DNA from: Atopomonas sediminilitoris
GTDB taxonomy: Bacteria > Pseudomonadota > Gammaproteobacteria > Pseudomonadales > Pseudomonadaceae
DNA length: 64,000 nucleotides
NCBI RefSeq assembly: GCF_022601735.1
Contig: NZ_JAKUMM010000006.1
Coordinates: 23,340-87,339 of the forward strand
Reading direction: 5' to 3'
Positions 16,656-27,222 of the stretch are shown here, piece after piece; within the stretch, counting starts at the first letter, position 1, and every line of letters starts with the position of its first letter. Made by a program: the position numbers and the translations under genes. Under the pieces are notes generated by a model. The model worked only from the letters and a program-made list of their open reading frames with translations. It was not told the DNA's origin and made no database searches.

Positions 16656-19600
16656 TGAACAACCTAGCGGGCTATTTTATTCAGCATAAGGTCACTAGCT
16701 GGCTAGTGACCTTATTGTTAGGCATCGGCGGTTCGATCGCCTTTTTAGAATTGGGTCGCCTTGAAGACCCCATGTTCACCATCAAAACCGCGGTGGTTAC
16801 CGCCCAATACCCAGGCGCATCACCGCAGCAGGTTGAAGAAGAAGTCACCTACCCGCTGGAAAACGCCATCCAGCAGTTGCCGTATATCGACAAAATCCGT
16901 TCGATTTCCAGCAACGGCATGACGCAAATCACCGTCGACATTCAAAACAACTACGGCCCCGATGATCTGCCGCAGATTTGGGATGAACTGCGTCGTAAGG
17001 TGAACGATCTTGCGCCCAGCCTGCCGCCCGGCGTGAAAGCGCCGGTGGTGAACGACGACTTTGGTGATGTGTTTGGTATCTGGCTAAACATTTCCGGCAC
17101 CGGCTATAGCTATCAAGAACTGCGCGACTTTGCGGATCTGCTGCGCCGCGAACTGGTGCTGGTGCCCGGCGTCGGCAAAGTTAACCTCAACGGCACGCTA
17201 CAAGAGCAAGTGCAGATCGAAATGTCGCGCACCAAGATGACCGCTTTGGGCATATCGCCCGAACAAGTCTTTAGCATCTTGCAAAGCCAAAACGTGGTGT
17301 CTAATGCTGGCAGCATTCGTGTCGGCTCCGAGTACATCCGCCTGCACCCAACCGGCGAATTCCAGCATGTGTCTGAGCTAGAGCGCTTGCTGATTAGCCA
17401 ACCCGGTGCCACCAAGCTGATCTACCTCAGCGACATTGCCAACATTAAGCGCGGCTTCTCCGAAGTACCCACCAACCTTTACCGCTCCAACGGGCAAAGC
17501 GCGTTGGCGCTGGGCGTATCGTTTGCGCCAAAAGTTAACGTGGTTGATGCCGGCCAAGCCGTGTTAGCCCGCCTCGCCGAACTCGATGAGGCGCGCCCTG
17601 CCGGCATGACCATCGACACCTTCTACAACCAATCGCTGGAAGTCGACGCCTCGGTACAGAGCTTCGTACTCAACTTCATCGCCTCGGTGGTGATTGTGGT
17701 CGGTATCCTGCTGATCTTTATGGGCCTGCGCAGCGGTCTATTAATCGGCTTAATTCTCGCCCTTACCGTACTTGGCAGCTTTATTTTCATGAAGCTGTGG
17801 GGCATTGAGCTACAGCGTATTTCTTTGGGGGCACTGGTTATTGCCCTCGGGATGTTGGTGGATAACGCCATCGTGGTGGTCGAAGGCGTTCTGGTGGGCT
17901 TACAGCGCGGCCAGAGTAAGCTGGAAGCGGCCAACGGCATCGTCAAGCAAACCGCCATGCCGCTGCTCGGCGCTACCGTGATTGCGGTTCTGGCGTTCGC
18001 CCCGATTGGCCTGTCCAGTGACTCCACTGGCGAATATTGCTACTCGTTATTCCAGGTTTTGCTGATCTCGTTGATGCTGAGCTGGGTGACAGCCATCACC
18101 ATTACGCCGTTCTTTTGCTCGCTGATGTTTAAAGAGCAAATCGCCAACGGTGAAAGCACCGACAGCGATCCGTACAAAGGCATCATCTTTGCGCTGTATC
18201 GGCGTTTGCTCGATTTCTGCATGCACTTTCGCGTGGTCACGCTAGTGGTCTTGGGCGCCATGCTGGTGGTGGCGATTGGCGGATTTGGCCAAGTGCGGCA
18301 AAGCTTCTTCCCACCGTCCAACACCCCCATGTTCTTTATTGACGTGTGGCTACCGCAAGGGACCGACATTCGCGACACCGAAGCGGCCGTCATCGCGGCA
18401 GAAAAACTGATCCACGAAGACGAACGTGTCGAGCGCACGGTGAGCACTATTGGTCGAGGCGCGATGCGCTTCATCCTCACCTACGACCCGGAAAAGAGTT
18501 ACGCCAACTACGCGCAAATTTTGGTCCGCGCGAACACCGCAGAGGACATTATTCCGCTGATCAACCAGCTGGATAAGGCGCTGCCGGAGACGCTGCCCAA
18601 TATCAACATCAAGTTCCGCCAATTGATGCTTGGCCCCGGCGGCGGGGCAAAAATTGAGGCGCGCTTCAACGGCCCCGACCCCGATGTGCTGCGCAAACTG
18701 GGTCAACAGGCCGAACACATTTTGCTTGCTGACCTCGTATCTACCGGCGTGATGCATGACTGGCGCAACCGCAGCAAGGTGATTCGTCCGCAGTTGGATG
18801 AAGCCCAGTCACGCGCAACAGGGGTTAATAAATCGGATCTCGACAGCGCCTTGCTGACGAACTTCTCCGGCATGCAAGTCGGTCTCTACCGCGATGGCAC
18901 GCGGATGCTGCCGATCATCGCGCGCCCACCGTCTGATGAGCGTCTCGACGCCAGTCAGATGAACAACCTGCAAGTCTGGAGCCAAGCACTGAGTGCCTAT
19001 ATTCCTGTCAGTCAGGTAGTGAGCAGCTTTGAAACCGAGTGGGAAAACGCGCTCATCATGCGCCGCAACCGCCACCGCACCCTCACCGTGATGGCCGATC
19101 CCAGCATCATCAGCGGGGAAACCGCGCCGCAAATGATGGCTCGCGTTCAACATCAGATCGAGGACATTCAGCTACCCACGGGCTACACCTTGGAATGGGG
19201 TGGTGAGCTGGAGAACTCACAAAAAGCGCAAACGGCGGTCTTTGGTGCCTTACCGCTAGGCTTCTTGGTGATGTTCATCATTACCGTGCTGCTGTTTGAC
19301 TCGTTCAAACAAGCCTCGGTGATCTGGATCACCGTGCCACTGGCAATGATCGGGGTGACCGCAGGCTTTTTGATGACTGGCATCCCCTTCGGCTTCATGG
19401 CCTTGCTGGGCATATTGAGCTTATCGGGCATGCTGATTAAAAACGGCATTGTGCTGGTGGATGAGATCAACCTGCAGCTGGCCAGCGGCAAAGATGCTTA
19501 CGAGTGCGTGGTCGATGCGGCGGTGAGTCGTGTCCGCCCGGTGTCGATGGCGGCGTTAACCACCATTTTGGGCATGGCTCCGCTGTTGGGTGATGCATTC

Positions 19601-19720
19601 TTCCAAAGCATGGCTGTGGTGATCATGTTTGGTCTGGCCGCCGCGACCTTGCTGACCTTGGTCGTCGTGCCGGTGCTGTTCACCTTGTTCTTCGGCATTA
19701 AGCCGCAGTTAAAAGCGTAA
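16655..19720 (+). CDS. RND efflux transporter (AcrB/VexF-like inner-membrane pump)
   Basis: A proton-driven exporter of 1021 residues with the usual RND layout: one N-terminal helix, a large periplasmic loop, a helix bundle (about 335-520), a second loop and a final bundle (about 860-1015). The helix with the proton-relay Asp residue reads ALGMLVDNAIVVVEG. The start MNNLAGYFIQHKVTSWLVTL is typical of the smaller adaptor-lipoprotein RND systems. A very long hairpin ends the operon at 19728-19772. Confidence 0.94.
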   Translation: MNNLAGYFIQHKVTSWLVTLLLGIGGSIAFLELGRLEDPMFTIKTAVVTAQYPGASPQQVEEEVTYPLENAIQQLPYIDKIRSISSNGMTQITVDIQNNYGPDDLPQIWDELRRKVNDLAPSLPPGVKAPVVNDDFGDVFGIWLNISGTGYSYQELRDFADLLRRELVLVPGVGKVNLNGTLQEQVQIEMSRTKMTALGISPEQVFSILQSQNVVSNAGSIRVGSEYIRLHPTGEFQHVSELERLLISQPGATKLIYLSDIANIKRGFSEVPTNLYRSNGQSALALGVSFAPKVNVVDAGQAVLARLAELDEARPAGMTIDTFYNQSLEVDASVQSFVLNFIASVVIVVGILLIFMGLRSGLLIGLILALTVLGSFIFMKLWGIELQRISLGALVIALGMLVDNAIVVVEGVLVGLQRGQSKLEAANGIVKQTAMPLLGATVIAVLAFAPIGLSSDSTGEYCYSLFQVLLISLMLSWVTAITITPFFCSLMFKEQIANGESTDSDPYKGIIFALYRRLLDFCMHFRVVTLVVLGAMLVVAIGGFGQVRQSFFPPSNTPMFFIDVWLPQGTDIRDTEAAVIAAEKLIHEDERVERTVSTIGRGAMRFILTYDPEKSYANYAQILVRANTAEDIIPLINQLDKALPETLPNINIKFRQLMLGPGGGAKIEARFNGPDPDVLRKLGQQAEHILLADLVSTGVMHDWRNRSKVIRPQLDEAQSRATGVNKSDLDSALLTNFSGMQVGLYRDGTRMLPIIARPPSDERLDASQMNNLQVWSQALSAYIPVSQVVSSFETEWENALIMRRNRHRTLTVMADPSIISGETAPQMMARVQHQIEDIQLPTGYTLEWGGELENSQKAQTAVFGALPLGFLVMFIITVLLFDSFKQASVIWITVPLAMIGVTAGFLMTGIPFGFMALLGILSLSGMLIKNGIVLVDEINLQLASGKDAYECVVDAAVSRVRPVSMAALTTILGMAPLLGDAFFQSMAVVIMFGLAAATLLTLVVVPVLFTLFFGIKPQLKA

Positions 19721-19727
19721 ACCTGCA

Positions 19728-19772
19728 CCAGAAACAACAAGGGGAGCCATTGGCTCCCCTTGTTGTTTCTGG
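19728..19772. terminator. Exceptionally long perfect hairpin terminator (RND / moaD)
   Basis: The arms 19728-19749 and 19751-19772 are perfectly complementary over 22 bp around a single central base. The outer arms contain A-rich and T-rich stretches. It lies between converging RND and moaD genes and can serve both. Confidence 0.93.
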
Positions 19773-19789
19773 CAGCGCCAATTCGCGTT

Positions 19790-20038
19790 TTAACCGCCGG
19801 TCACCGTGGGGAAAAACGCCACCTCGTCACCGTCAGCGCACGGGGTATCGAGCGACACCAGCTCTTGATTCACCGCACACATCAAGGTGCTCTCAGCCAA
19901 GACTTGCCACGCTGCGCCACGCACTAATAGCGCATCGCGCACGTCCGCCAAGGTGCGCCAATCATCTTGCCACGCCAGTTGCTCGCCCTCAGTGCCGAGC
20001 GCTTCACGGTAACGAGCAAAGAATTTAACCGTCAGCAT
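19790..20038 (-). CDS. moaD: Molybdopterin synthase small subunit
   Basis: Sulfur carrier for molybdopterin synthase. The 82-residue ubiquitin-like protein ends in Gly-Gly (TVTGG), where the thiocarboxylate is formed. Its ATG overlaps the end of moaC by 7 nt. The large subunit gene moaE, which often follows, is not present here. Confidence 0.94.
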   Translation of the reverse strand: MLTVKFFARYREALGTEGEQLAWQDDWRTLADVRDALLVRGAAWQVLAESTLMCAVNQELVSLDTPCADGDEVAFFPTVTGG

Positions 20039-20514
20039 GGGCTGCTCTCCTCGGCCTGATACAAGCCACTCTTGCCGCCGCTTTTTTCTAGCAGACGCAC
20101 CTGTTCAATCACCATGCCTTTGTCCACCGCCTTGCACATGTCGTACAGGGTCAGTGCGGCGACGCTAGCGGCGGTCAAGGCTTCCATCTCGACACCGGTT
20201 TGCCCAGCCAGTTTACAAGTCGCCAGAATATGCACGCGGTCGTCGCCTTGCGGTGTCAACTCGACCTTGACCCCGGTGAGCATCAGCGGATGACACAGCG
20301 GGATCAAATCCGGCGTGCGTTTAGCCGCCTGAATGCCGGCAATCCGCGCCACTGCCAGCACATCCCCCTTGGGGTGCCCGCCTTCTTGGATCAACTGCAA
20401 GGTGGCGGGCAACATGCGTACCCACGCCTCGGCGGTGGCGCTGCGTTGGGTAACGGCTTTTTCGGTGACATCCACCATGCGCGCCTGACCTTGCGCATCA
20501 ATATGACTTAGCAC
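20032..20514 (-). CDS. moaC: Cyclic pyranopterin monophosphate synthase
   Basis: Converts the MoaA product to cyclic pyranopterin monophosphate in molybdenum cofactor synthesis. With GTG 20514 the protein has 160 residues, the usual length. GGAGGA lies six bases upstream, which decides this start over the longer frame from 20580. Visible signatures are [12 protein letters not shown], the CHPLMLTG active-site stretch, [11 protein letters not shown] and [10 protein letters not shown] with the catalytic Lys. Confidence 0.95.
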   Translation of the reverse strand: MLSHIDAQGQARMVDVTEKAVTQRSATAEAWVRMLPATLQLIQEGGHPKGDVLAVARIAGIQAAKRTPDLIPLCHPLMLTGVKVELTPQGDDRVHILATCKLAGQTGVEMEALTAASVAALTLYDMCKAVDKGMVIEQVRLLEKSGGKSGLYQAEESSPC

Positions 20515-20527
20515 TGCACTTCCTCCA

Positions 20528-20567
20528 AAAACGCCAATGCCGGCATTGTAACCCTGCCGGCATTGGC
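20528..20567 (-). terminator. Terminator between phoH and moaC
   Basis: On the minus strand GCCAATGCCGG pairs perfectly with CCGGCATTGGC (20567-20557 and 20543-20533), then GTTTTTGG follows. It ends phoH transcription just before the moaC ribosome site. Confidence 0.85.
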
Positions 20568-20594
20568 CACACCCTGACACAAAGCAAGTACGCG

Positions 20595-21983
20595 TTATAA
20601 GTTGGCTTCGGCAAACTCCGCCAGCGGTGAGCGCGGCACGCCTTGCAGGTGCACATGCACACCAAAGGGGAACTCTTTAAAGCGCTCTGTCAGATAGGTA
20701 AGACCGGAACTGGGCGCCGACAAATACGGCGTATCAATCTGCGCCAAGTTGCCCAAGCACACTACCTTAGTGCCACTGCCGGCCCGGGTGATGATGGTTT
20801 TGATTTGGTGCGGGGTGAGGTTTTGGCACTCGTCGATCAGCATAAAGCTCTGCTGAAAGCTGCGGCCACGGATGTAATTAAGCGACTTAAACTGCAACGG
20901 CACCTTATCGAGGATGTACTCCACGCTGCCGTGCGTGCTCTCGTCATCCATGTGCAGCGCTTCAAGGTTATCGGTGATCGCGCCGAGCCAAGGCTCCATC
21001 TTCTCGGCCTCCGTGCCGGGCAAGAAACCGATATCGGCATCCAGCCCTTGCGTGCTGCGGGTGGCAATAATGCGCCGATAGCGTTTATCCACCATGGTCT
21101 GCTCGATGGCTGCCGCCAAGGCCAAAATGGTTTTACCCGAACCGGCTGCCCCGGTCAGATTGACCAAATGAATATCCGGATCAAGCAAGCTGTACAGCGC
21201 CAGCGCTTGATAAATATCCCGTGGCTTTAAGCCCCATGCCTCTTGGTGCAGCAACGGCTCTTTGTGCAAGTCGAGCAAGGTCAGCTCTTTACCTTCAATA
21301 CCTTTCACCCAACCGACAAATCCTTGCTGATCAACAATAAACTCGTTGATGTTGAGTGACGGCAAATTATCGATCAGTTGCACTCGATGCCACGTGCGCC
21401 CCGCGCCTTGCTGCGTTTCAACCTTATGCACACGATCCCAGAACGAACCCTCGACAGTTTGGTAACCACTGGGCAGCAGGTCGATATCATCCACCAGCTG
21501 GTCGGTGTGGTAATCCTCTGCATCCACCCCACAGGCGCGCGCCTTCAAGCGCATATTGATGTCTTTACTGACCAACACCACCCGGCCACCGGGACGACGG
21601 CTTTTTAGCTCGACCAGCTGGTTGATGATTTTGTTGTCGTTAAGGTTTTCCGGCAGATAGGTGATCGGCACCGCGCGCTTGTTCATCAAAATCGATAGCA
21701 CGCCACACGGCCCAGACTTATCCCGCACGATGGGCACGCCGTCTTCCACTTGCTGCGGTGTGGCTGCGCCGAGCACTTTGTCGATCAGGCGAATCGCTTG
21801 CCGGCACTCGGCCGCCACACTGTGTTTACCGCTTTTGAGTTGATCCAACTCCTCCAGAACCGTCATCGGCAGCACCACTTGGTGCTCCTGAAAATTGAGT
21901 AACGCGTTGGGATCGTGAATCAGAACGTTGGTGTCGAGCACGTAGCAGGTGGGTTGAGTCGGCGTGCGTCCGCGTGCGGCCAT
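20595..21983 (-). CDS. PhoH family protein with N-terminal PIN domain (PhoH2 type)
   Basis: A 462-residue fusion of a PIN-type ribonuclease domain (about 1-150, with acidic residues in [11 protein letters not shown] and VLEELDQL) and a PhoH ATPase domain (about 230-450). The latter has Walker [11 protein letters not shown] and Walker [11 protein letters not shown]. Proteins of this build (PhoH2, YlaK) act on RNA with ATP hydrolysis. AGGGGA precedes ATG 21983. It is transcribed before moaC but separated by a terminator. Confidence 0.94.
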   Translation of the reverse strand: MAARGRTPTQPTCYVLDTNVLIHDPNALLNFQEHQVVLPMTVLEELDQLKSGKHSVAAECRQAIRLIDKVLGAATPQQVEDGVPIVRDKSGPCGVLSILMNKRAVPITYLPENLNDNKIINQLVELKSRRPGGRVVLVSKDINMRLKARACGVDAEDYHTDQLVDDIDLLPSGYQTVEGSFWDRVHKVETQQGAGRTWHRVQLIDNLPSLNINEFIVDQQGFVGWVKGIEGKELTLLDLHKEPLLHQEAWGLKPRDIYQALALYSLLDPDIHLVNLTGAAGSGKTILALAAAIEQTMVDKRYRRIIATRSTQGLDADIGFLPGTEAEKMEPWLGAITDNLEALHMDDESTHGSVEYILDKVPLQFKSLNYIRGRSFQQSFMLIDECQNLTPHQIKTIITRAGSGTKVVCLGNLAQIDTPYLSAPSSGLTYLTERFKEFPFGVHVHLQGVPRSPLAEFAEANL

Positions 21984-22196
21984 AGTGCATTCCCCTTTGC
22001 CTGATGATGGGCGGCTAACACGAAGCGTTTCACCCCCGAAACGCTCCGCGCTTGTTTAACCTTTAGCGCAAAAAACGTTACAGCACTAAGACAAAAAGGT
22101 TATTTCACCCACAGAAACATGCATTTAGCGCACTTTACCCACAAGCGCCGCTTAACCTCTTACAATGAAGGGCTTTCCACCTGCAAAAGTACGCCA

Positions 22197-22535
22197 ATGA
22201 GCACTCTACCTGCCTGCCCCAAATGTGAATCCCCCTACACCTACGAAGACGGCCTAATGCTGATCTGCCCCGAGTGCGCACACGAGTGGAGCGCCGATGG
22301 CAGCGATGCCGTCAGCGATGAGCGCGTGATCAAAGACTCTGTCGGCAACGTGCTGGCCGATGGCGACACCGTCAGCGTGATCAAAGACCTCAAGGTCAAA
22401 GGCAGCTCGCTGGTGGTCAAAGTCGGCACCAAGGTCAAAAACATCCGCCTGTGCGATGGTGACCATGATATCGACTGCAAAATCGACGGCATTGGCGCCA
22501 TGAAACTCAAAAGCGAGTTTGTGAAGAAGGCCTAA
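22197..22535 (+). CDS. yjdM: YjdM/PhnA family zinc-ribbon protein
   Basis: A 112-residue cytosolic protein with an N-terminal zinc ribbon ([12 protein letters not shown] and CPECAHEW, so two CxxC pairs) and a PhnA-type C-terminal domain ([17 protein letters not shown]). Despite the old name PhnA, its role in phosphonate use is not established. ATG 22197 begins the conserved sequence; the frame extends further upstream without likeness. A hairpin follows at 22602-22625. Confidence 0.93.
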   Translation: MSTLPACPKCESPYTYEDGLMLICPECAHEWSADGSDAVSDERVIKDSVGNVLADGDTVSVIKDLKVKGSSLVVKVGTKVKNIRLCDGDHDIDCKIDGIGAMKLKSEFVKKA

Positions 22536-22601
22536 GCCCTTCTCTGCTGCGCCAACAAGCCTGCCCCACCGATAAAAGATCCAATCGCTACGCTTTAACC
22601 T

Positions 22602-22625
22602 CACGCCTTGCTCCTGCAAGGCGTG
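22602..22625 (+). terminator. Hairpin after yjdM
   Basis: A perfect 10-bp stem CACGCCTTGC / GCAAGGCGTG with loop TCCT lies 67 nt after the stop. The T-tract that follows is poor (TTGGTTAGG). Confidence 0.55.
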
Positions 22626-22698
22626 TTGGTTAGGGTTGGCCATGGGTTTTTAAGCCGTGCGTCGCGCGGTGCCTTTTTCTGGTCAAAAGGATCTTGTG

Positions 22699-23574
22699 AT
22701 GTCCGAGCAGTTCACCCCTCCGCGCCTTAACAGCAAGCTCATGGGTTTAGCCGCCGCTGGCTTATTCGGTGCATTTTGCCTAGCTAACTCGTGGTACACC
22801 GTCGATGAAACCGAGCGCGGCGTGCTGCTGCGTAACGGTGCGCTGGTTGGCGTGATTGAGCCTGGCCTGTCGTTCAAAGTACCGTTCTTTGAAACGGTTA
22901 AGCGCATTTCTGTGCAAAGCCAAGTCTCGCTCTACGACCGCTTGCAGGCCTACAGTAAAGATCAACAAGCCGCCACTCTGCGGGTGTCGGTCTCTTGGCA
23001 CGTAGCGCCGACTGAAGTGGCCAAGGTCTACACCGCCTACCAGACTAGCGACGCCATGCGTGATCGCCTGATCAGCCGCCAAGTACCGACCCAAGTGGAG
23101 AACGTCTTTGGGCGCTACAATGCGGTGGCTGCGGTACAAAACCGTGGGCAGTTGGTGAGTGATATTTCCAATGCCATCAAGGAAAGCATCCAAGGCCCGG
23201 TGGTGATCGACAGCGTACAGATTGAGAACATCGACTTCTCCGACGCTTATGAAAAGGCCGTTGAAGCACGCATGACCGCCGAAGTGCAGGTCAAAACCCG
23301 CGAGCAACAGCTAGCCACCGAGCAAGTTCAAGCGCAGATTCGCGTCACCCAAGCCCAAGCTGAGGCCGACTCAAAACTCGCGCAAGCCAAAGCCGATGCT
23401 GAAGCAACCCGCCTACGCGGCCAAGCCGAAGCCGAAGCCATCCGCGCGCGCGCCGATGCCTTAGCCAGCAATAAAAACCTCGTTGAACTCACCAAAGCCG
23501 AGCGCTGGAACGGTGTGCTGCCCACCACGGTACTGCCGGGCGACACGGTGCCGTTTATCGACACCATGCGTTAA
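22699..23574 (+). CDS. SPFH/prohibitin family membrane protein
   Basis: A 291-residue protein with one N-terminal membrane helix (about residues 12-32), an SPFH/band-7 domain (about 34-195) and a long Ala/Gln/Glu-rich coiled coil (about 195-260). This is the prohibitin/HflC-like plan; such proteins form membrane microdomain scaffolds and often modulate proteases. No HflK partner or NfeD gene is next to it. ATG 22699 is preferred over 22657 because AAGG lies about eight bases before it and the helix then sits near the N-terminus. Confidence 0.88.
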   Translation: MSEQFTPPRLNSKLMGLAAAGLFGAFCLANSWYTVDETERGVLLRNGALVGVIEPGLSFKVPFFETVKRISVQSQVSLYDRLQAYSKDQQAATLRVSVSWHVAPTEVAKVYTAYQTSDAMRDRLISRQVPTQVENVFGRYNAVAAVQNRGQLVSDISNAIKESIQGPVVIDSVQIENIDFSDAYEKAVEARMTAEVQVKTREQQLATEQVQAQIRVTQAQAEADSKLAQAKADAEATRLRGQAEAEAIRARADALASNKNLVELTKAERWNGVLPTTVLPGDTVPFIDTMR

Positions 23575-23599
23575 GCACGACGCAGCCTGTTAATCGGCA

Positions 23600-23636
23600 A
23601 AGCCGTCAGCCTCTGGGGTTGGCGGCTTGTTCTTTG
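23600..23636. terminator. Terminator between SPFH gene and Gre-like gene
   Basis: A 12-bp stem with two G-U pairs (23600-23611 with 23617-23628) is followed by GTTCTTT. It lies between converging genes. Confidence 0.65.
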
Positions 23637-23638
23637 CC

Positions 23639-24133
23639 TCAATACGCTTGCCGTAGCTGCAAGCGCTGTAACGGTGCAGCCGTCGCGAGCGCCACTTCGT
23701 CACCGATCAAGCGCCCACGCAATGCCTGCCCCATGGGTGACTGTGGGCTGACCAGCATGATCTGGCGCTCGGCAAAGGTGATTTTTAGTCCCGCCGCATC
23801 CGGCAGCAACAACAACCAGCGTGATGGGTTTTGCCCCTGCTGCAGGGCACCTTGCAACTGCACCACCACGCCCAGATCAACCCCGAGCTCTGGGTCATAA
23901 TCGCGCCACGTCAGCTGCTGTAAGCGCTGCAGCGCTTGGGTAATTTCCTGCACACGGCGAGACTGCCCGGCTGCCAAGTACGCGGCCTCAAGGCCTAGGG
24001 TGTCGTACTTGTTCTCGGCAATATTCTCTTCGGCGGTGGCCGTCTCATGCGCAGTTTTTGCCGCCTGCACAGCCACCGCAAGATCGGCTTCGAGCTGTGC
24101 GAGGACGCACTCGCGTAACAATGGTTTGTCCAT
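23639..24133 (-). CDS. GreA/GreB-like transcription elongation factor family protein
   Basis: A 164-residue protein with an N-terminal helical segment (about 1-75) carrying the KYDTLGLEAAYLA stretch, and a C-terminal FKBP-like Gre domain with the SPQSPMGQALRG signature (about 125-145). True Gre factors rescue backtracked RNA polymerase through acidic residues at a coiled-coil tip. This short form has a different N-terminus, so cleavage activity is uncertain. It is a lone minus-strand gene. Confidence 0.8.
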   Translation of the reverse strand: MDKPLLRECVLAQLEADLAVAVQAAKTAHETATAEENIAENKYDTLGLEAAYLAAGQSRRVQEITQALQRLQQLTWRDYDPELGVDLGVVVQLQGALQQGQNPSRWLLLLPDAAGLKITFAERQIMLVSPQSPMGQALRGRLIGDEVALATAAPLQRLQLRQAY

Positions 24134-24276
24134 AGCTGACTTCTCAACATCCAGCGCGAAGCTTGCGTTAAAGCCAGCGAAAGACCAAGTCTTTCACGTT
24201 AGCCCTGCAGCATGAAGCCGGCGCAAGGCCGGCTTCATCGGGGGCTCAAACAGGCACCCAAGCGCTGTGCGCAGAG

Positions 24277-25776
24277 TTAGCCATTACTGGGAAACGCAAA
24301 CTGCGCGGCCTCGTGGCTGGCACGCTCGGGCCAGCGTTGGGTGATGGTTTTGCGCTTGGTGTAAAAGCGCACGCCATCGGGGCCGTAGGCGTGCAGATCG
24401 CCAAACAGCGAACGCTTCCAGCCGCCAAAGCTGTGATAGCTGACCGGCACCGGCAGCGGCACGTTAACGCCGACCATGCCGACTTCGATCTCGTCGCAGA
24501 ACAGGCGGGCTGATTCGCCATCACGGGTGAAGATGCAGGTGCCGTTACCGTATTCGTGTTCGTTAATCAGCTGCATGGCCTCTTCCAGACTGCCAACGCG
24601 CACGATGCATAACACGGGGCCAAAGATTTCATCGCGGTAGATGGTCATCTCAGGCTTAACCTGATCGAACAGGCAGCCACCCAAGAAGTAACCCTCTTCA
24701 AGACCCGATACGCTCAGGCCGCGACCATCCACCACCAGCTGCGCGCCCTCTTGCACGCCTTGATCGACGTAGCCGCGGACTTTGTCGCAATGCTGACGCG
24801 TGACCAGCGGGCCCATGTCCAGCCCACAAGAGGTGCCCGCACCGACCTTGAGCGCCTGAATTTTCGGCGTCAGCTTAGCCACCAGCGCGTCAGCCACCGG
24901 GTCGCCTACCGCTACCGCCACCGAGATCGCCATGCAGCGCTCGCCGCACGAGCCATACGCCGCGCCCATCAGGGCATTAACGGCGTTATCCAGATCGGCA
25001 TCGGGCATCACCACCGCATGGTTTTTCGCCCCACCCAACGCTTGCACACGCTTACCGCGCTTGTTGGCTTCGCTGTAAATGTATTCAGCAATCGGGGTAG
25101 AGCCGACAAAACTAATGGCCTTCACCGTGGGCGACTCAATCAGCGTATCGACCGCTAACTTATCGCCCTGCACCACGTTCATCACGCCATCGGGCAAACC
25201 GGCTTCTTGCAGCAGCTGGGCGATCATCAAGGTCGAACTCGGGTCGCGCTCAGAGGGTTTTAAGACAAAGGTATTGCCGCAGACGATGGCCAGTGGATAC
25301 ATCCACAGCGGCACCATGGCGGGAAAGTTAAACGGCGTGATGCCGGCTACCACGCCCAGCGGCTGGAAATCGCTCCAGCAGTCGATATTAGGGCCGGCAT
25401 TGCGGTTGTACTCGCCTTTGAGCAGTTGCGGCGCGCCGCAAGCAAACTCAACGTTCTCGATGCCGCGCTTGAGTTCGCCAATGGCGTCTTCCAGCGTTTT
25501 GCCGTGCTCTTGGCTGATCAACTCGGCGATCTTGCTTTCGTTTTCTTCCAGCAGCTGCTTAAAGCGGAACATCACCTGCGCCCGCTTGGCCGGCGGCGTG
25601 TTACGCCACGCCGGGTAAGCGGCCTTGGCGGCCGCAATGGCCTGCTCGACGGTGGCTTTATCGGCTAATTCAACCTGACGGATTACCTTGCCCTGCGAAG
25701 GATTGAACACATCGGCGGTGCGCGCCGCGCCAGACACCAACTGGCCGTTGATCAGGTGCATGATCGGGGTAGTCAT
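24277..25776 (-). CDS. bauC: Malonate-/methylmalonate-semialdehyde dehydrogenase (CoA-acylating)
   Basis: Oxidises malonate semialdehyde (or methylmalonate semialdehyde) with NAD and CoA to acetyl-CoA (or propionyl-CoA). The 499-residue protein is a full-length MmsA-type aldehyde dehydrogenase. It has [17 protein letters not shown], the NAD-binding [12 protein letters not shown] and the catalytic Cys in GSCGERCMA. It lies 24 nt after the aminotransferase gene that supplies its aldehyde, which argues for the beta-alanine role (BauC) over valine degradation (MmsA). GGAG precedes ATG 25776. Confidence 0.92.
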   Translation of the reverse strand: MTTPIMHLINGQLVSGAARTADVFNPSQGKVIRQVELADKATVEQAIAAAKAAYPAWRNTPPAKRAQVMFRFKQLLEENESKIAELISQEHGKTLEDAIGELKRGIENVEFACGAPQLLKGEYNRNAGPNIDCWSDFQPLGVVAGITPFNFPAMVPLWMYPLAIVCGNTFVLKPSERDPSSTLMIAQLLQEAGLPDGVMNVVQGDKLAVDTLIESPTVKAISFVGSTPIAEYIYSEANKRGKRVQALGGAKNHAVVMPDADLDNAVNALMGAAYGSCGERCMAISVAVAVGDPVADALVAKLTPKIQALKVGAGTSCGLDMGPLVTRQHCDKVRGYVDQGVQEGAQLVVDGRGLSVSGLEEGYFLGGCLFDQVKPEMTIYRDEIFGPVLCIVRVGSLEEAMQLINEHEYGNGTCIFTRDGESARLFCDEIEVGMVGVNVPLPVPVSYHSFGGWKRSLFGDLHAYGPDGVRFYTKRKTITQRWPERASHEAAQFAFPSNG

Positions 25777-25800
25777 TAATAACGCTCCAAGAAATTCACA

Positions 25801-27147
25801 TCAGTCCAATTGGTTCAGCACATCGCCCACGGCGTTAAACACACGGTCTAACTCATCGGCGGTGGTGTTAAAGGTGGGGCCAAATTGCAGGGTGTCGCCA
25901 CCAAAGCGCACATAGAAGCCGGCTTGCCATAGCTTGAGCCCAGCCTCAAAGGGGCGAATCACGCCGTCACCATCGCGCGGGGCAATTTGCAACGCACCGG
26001 CCAAACCACAGTTGCGGATATCCACCACGTGGCGGCTACCTTTGAGGCCATGCAGCTTGTCTTCAAAGACCGGCGCCAACGCTGCGGATTGCTCCAGCAA
26101 GTGCTCACGCTCGAGCAGGTCCAGCGTCGCCAAACCGGCAGCACAGGCCACCGGATGGGCGGAATAGGTGTAACCGTGGGAGAACTCAATCATGTGCTCC
26201 GGCGATGCCTGCGCCATGAAGGTTTGATAAATCTCACGGCTAGCCACCACCGCGCCCATGGGGATGGCACCGTTGGTAATTTGCTTAGCGCAATTGAGCA
26301 AATCGGGCGTCACGCCAAAAAACTCAGCGCCGGTGCGCGTGCCCATGCGGCCGAAGGCGGTGATCACCTCATCAAAAATCAGCAGAATATTGTGCTGCGT
26401 ACAGATTTCACGCAGCCGCTCTAAATAACCCTTAGGCGGCACGATCACGCCGGCTGAGCCGGACATTGGCTCGACAATCACCGCCGCAATGTTGGAGGCA
26501 TCGTGCAACTCAATCAGCTTGAGTAGCTCGTTGGCTAACTCCACACCGCCGGTGTCGGCCATGCCACGGGTATAAGCCAGTTGCGGCTGCAGGGTATGCG
26601 GCAGGTGGTCGGCGTCCATAAAGCTGCCGAACATTTTGCGGTTACCGCCAATGCCGCCCAAGCTGGTGCCGGCGATATTGACGCCGTGATAGCCGCGCGC
26701 ACGGCCAATCAATTTGGTTTTGCTGGCTTGGCCTTTTAAGCGCCAGTAGGCGCGCGCCATTTTCACCGCTGTGTCGGCGCATTCGCTGCCGGAGTTGGTG
26801 AAAAACACGTGGCCTAACTCGCTGGGCATCCACTGGGCGACTTTTTCCGCCAACTGAAACGCCAACGGCTGGCCAAATTGAAAGCCCGGCGAATAGTCCA
26901 ACGTGCCCAACTGCTGCGCCACCGCCTGCTGAATCTCGCTGCGGCAATGCCCCGCACCGCAGGTCCATAGGCCTGACAAGCTGTCGAAAACGCGGCGGCC
27001 TTGGTCATCAATCAGGTGCTTACCCTCAGCCCCAACAATCATGCGCGGGTCGCGCTGAAAGTTGCGGTTGGCCGTGGTCGGCATCCAAAAACTATCCAGT
27101 TTGAGTTCAGCGGTTGGGCGAACGCTAAAGGCTTGCGGCATGTTCAT
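25801..27147 (-). CDS. bauA: Beta-alanine--pyruvate aminotransferase
   Basis: Transfers the amino group of beta-alanine to pyruvate, giving malonate semialdehyde and alanine; PLP-dependent. The 448-residue class III transaminase matches P. aeruginosa BauA in length and throughout. It has SLSGLWTCGAGH, GSECADTAVKMARAYWR, IFDEVITAFGR and the PLP Lys in CAKQITNGAIPMG. ATG 27147, with GGAG upstream, is chosen over the longer frame from 27177. Co-transcribed with bauC and divergent from bauR. Confidence 0.95.
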   Translation of the reverse strand: MNMPQAFSVRPTAELKLDSFWMPTTANRNFQRDPRMIVGAEGKHLIDDQGRRVFDSLSGLWTCGAGHCRSEIQQAVAQQLGTLDYSPGFQFGQPLAFQLAEKVAQWMPSELGHVFFTNSGSECADTAVKMARAYWRLKGQASKTKLIGRARGYHGVNIAGTSLGGIGGNRKMFGSFMDADHLPHTLQPQLAYTRGMADTGGVELANELLKLIELHDASNIAAVIVEPMSGSAGVIVPPKGYLERLREICTQHNILLIFDEVITAFGRMGTRTGAEFFGVTPDLLNCAKQITNGAIPMGAVVASREIYQTFMAQASPEHMIEFSHGYTYSAHPVACAAGLATLDLLEREHLLEQSAALAPVFEDKLHGLKGSRHVVDIRNCGLAGALQIAPRDGDGVIRPFEAGLKLWQAGFYVRFGGDTLQFGPTFNTTADELDRVFNAVGDVLNQLD

Positions 27148-27222
27148 GGTCACGCTCCAGCGAGACAAGGTGTGCATTAAACGTTGAGCCTAGACTGCCA
27201 CGGGGTTAGATTCACAAAAATA

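Noticed and set aside
22024..22045. Hairpin AGCGTTTC / GAAACGCT upstream of phoH
   Set aside because: Only 8 bp, no T-tract on the useful strand and no partner element; not enough to call.
24212..24238. Hairpin ATGAAGCCGG / CCGGCTTCAT after bauC
   Set aside because: Well placed for a bauC terminator but lacks a T-tract; left uncalled.
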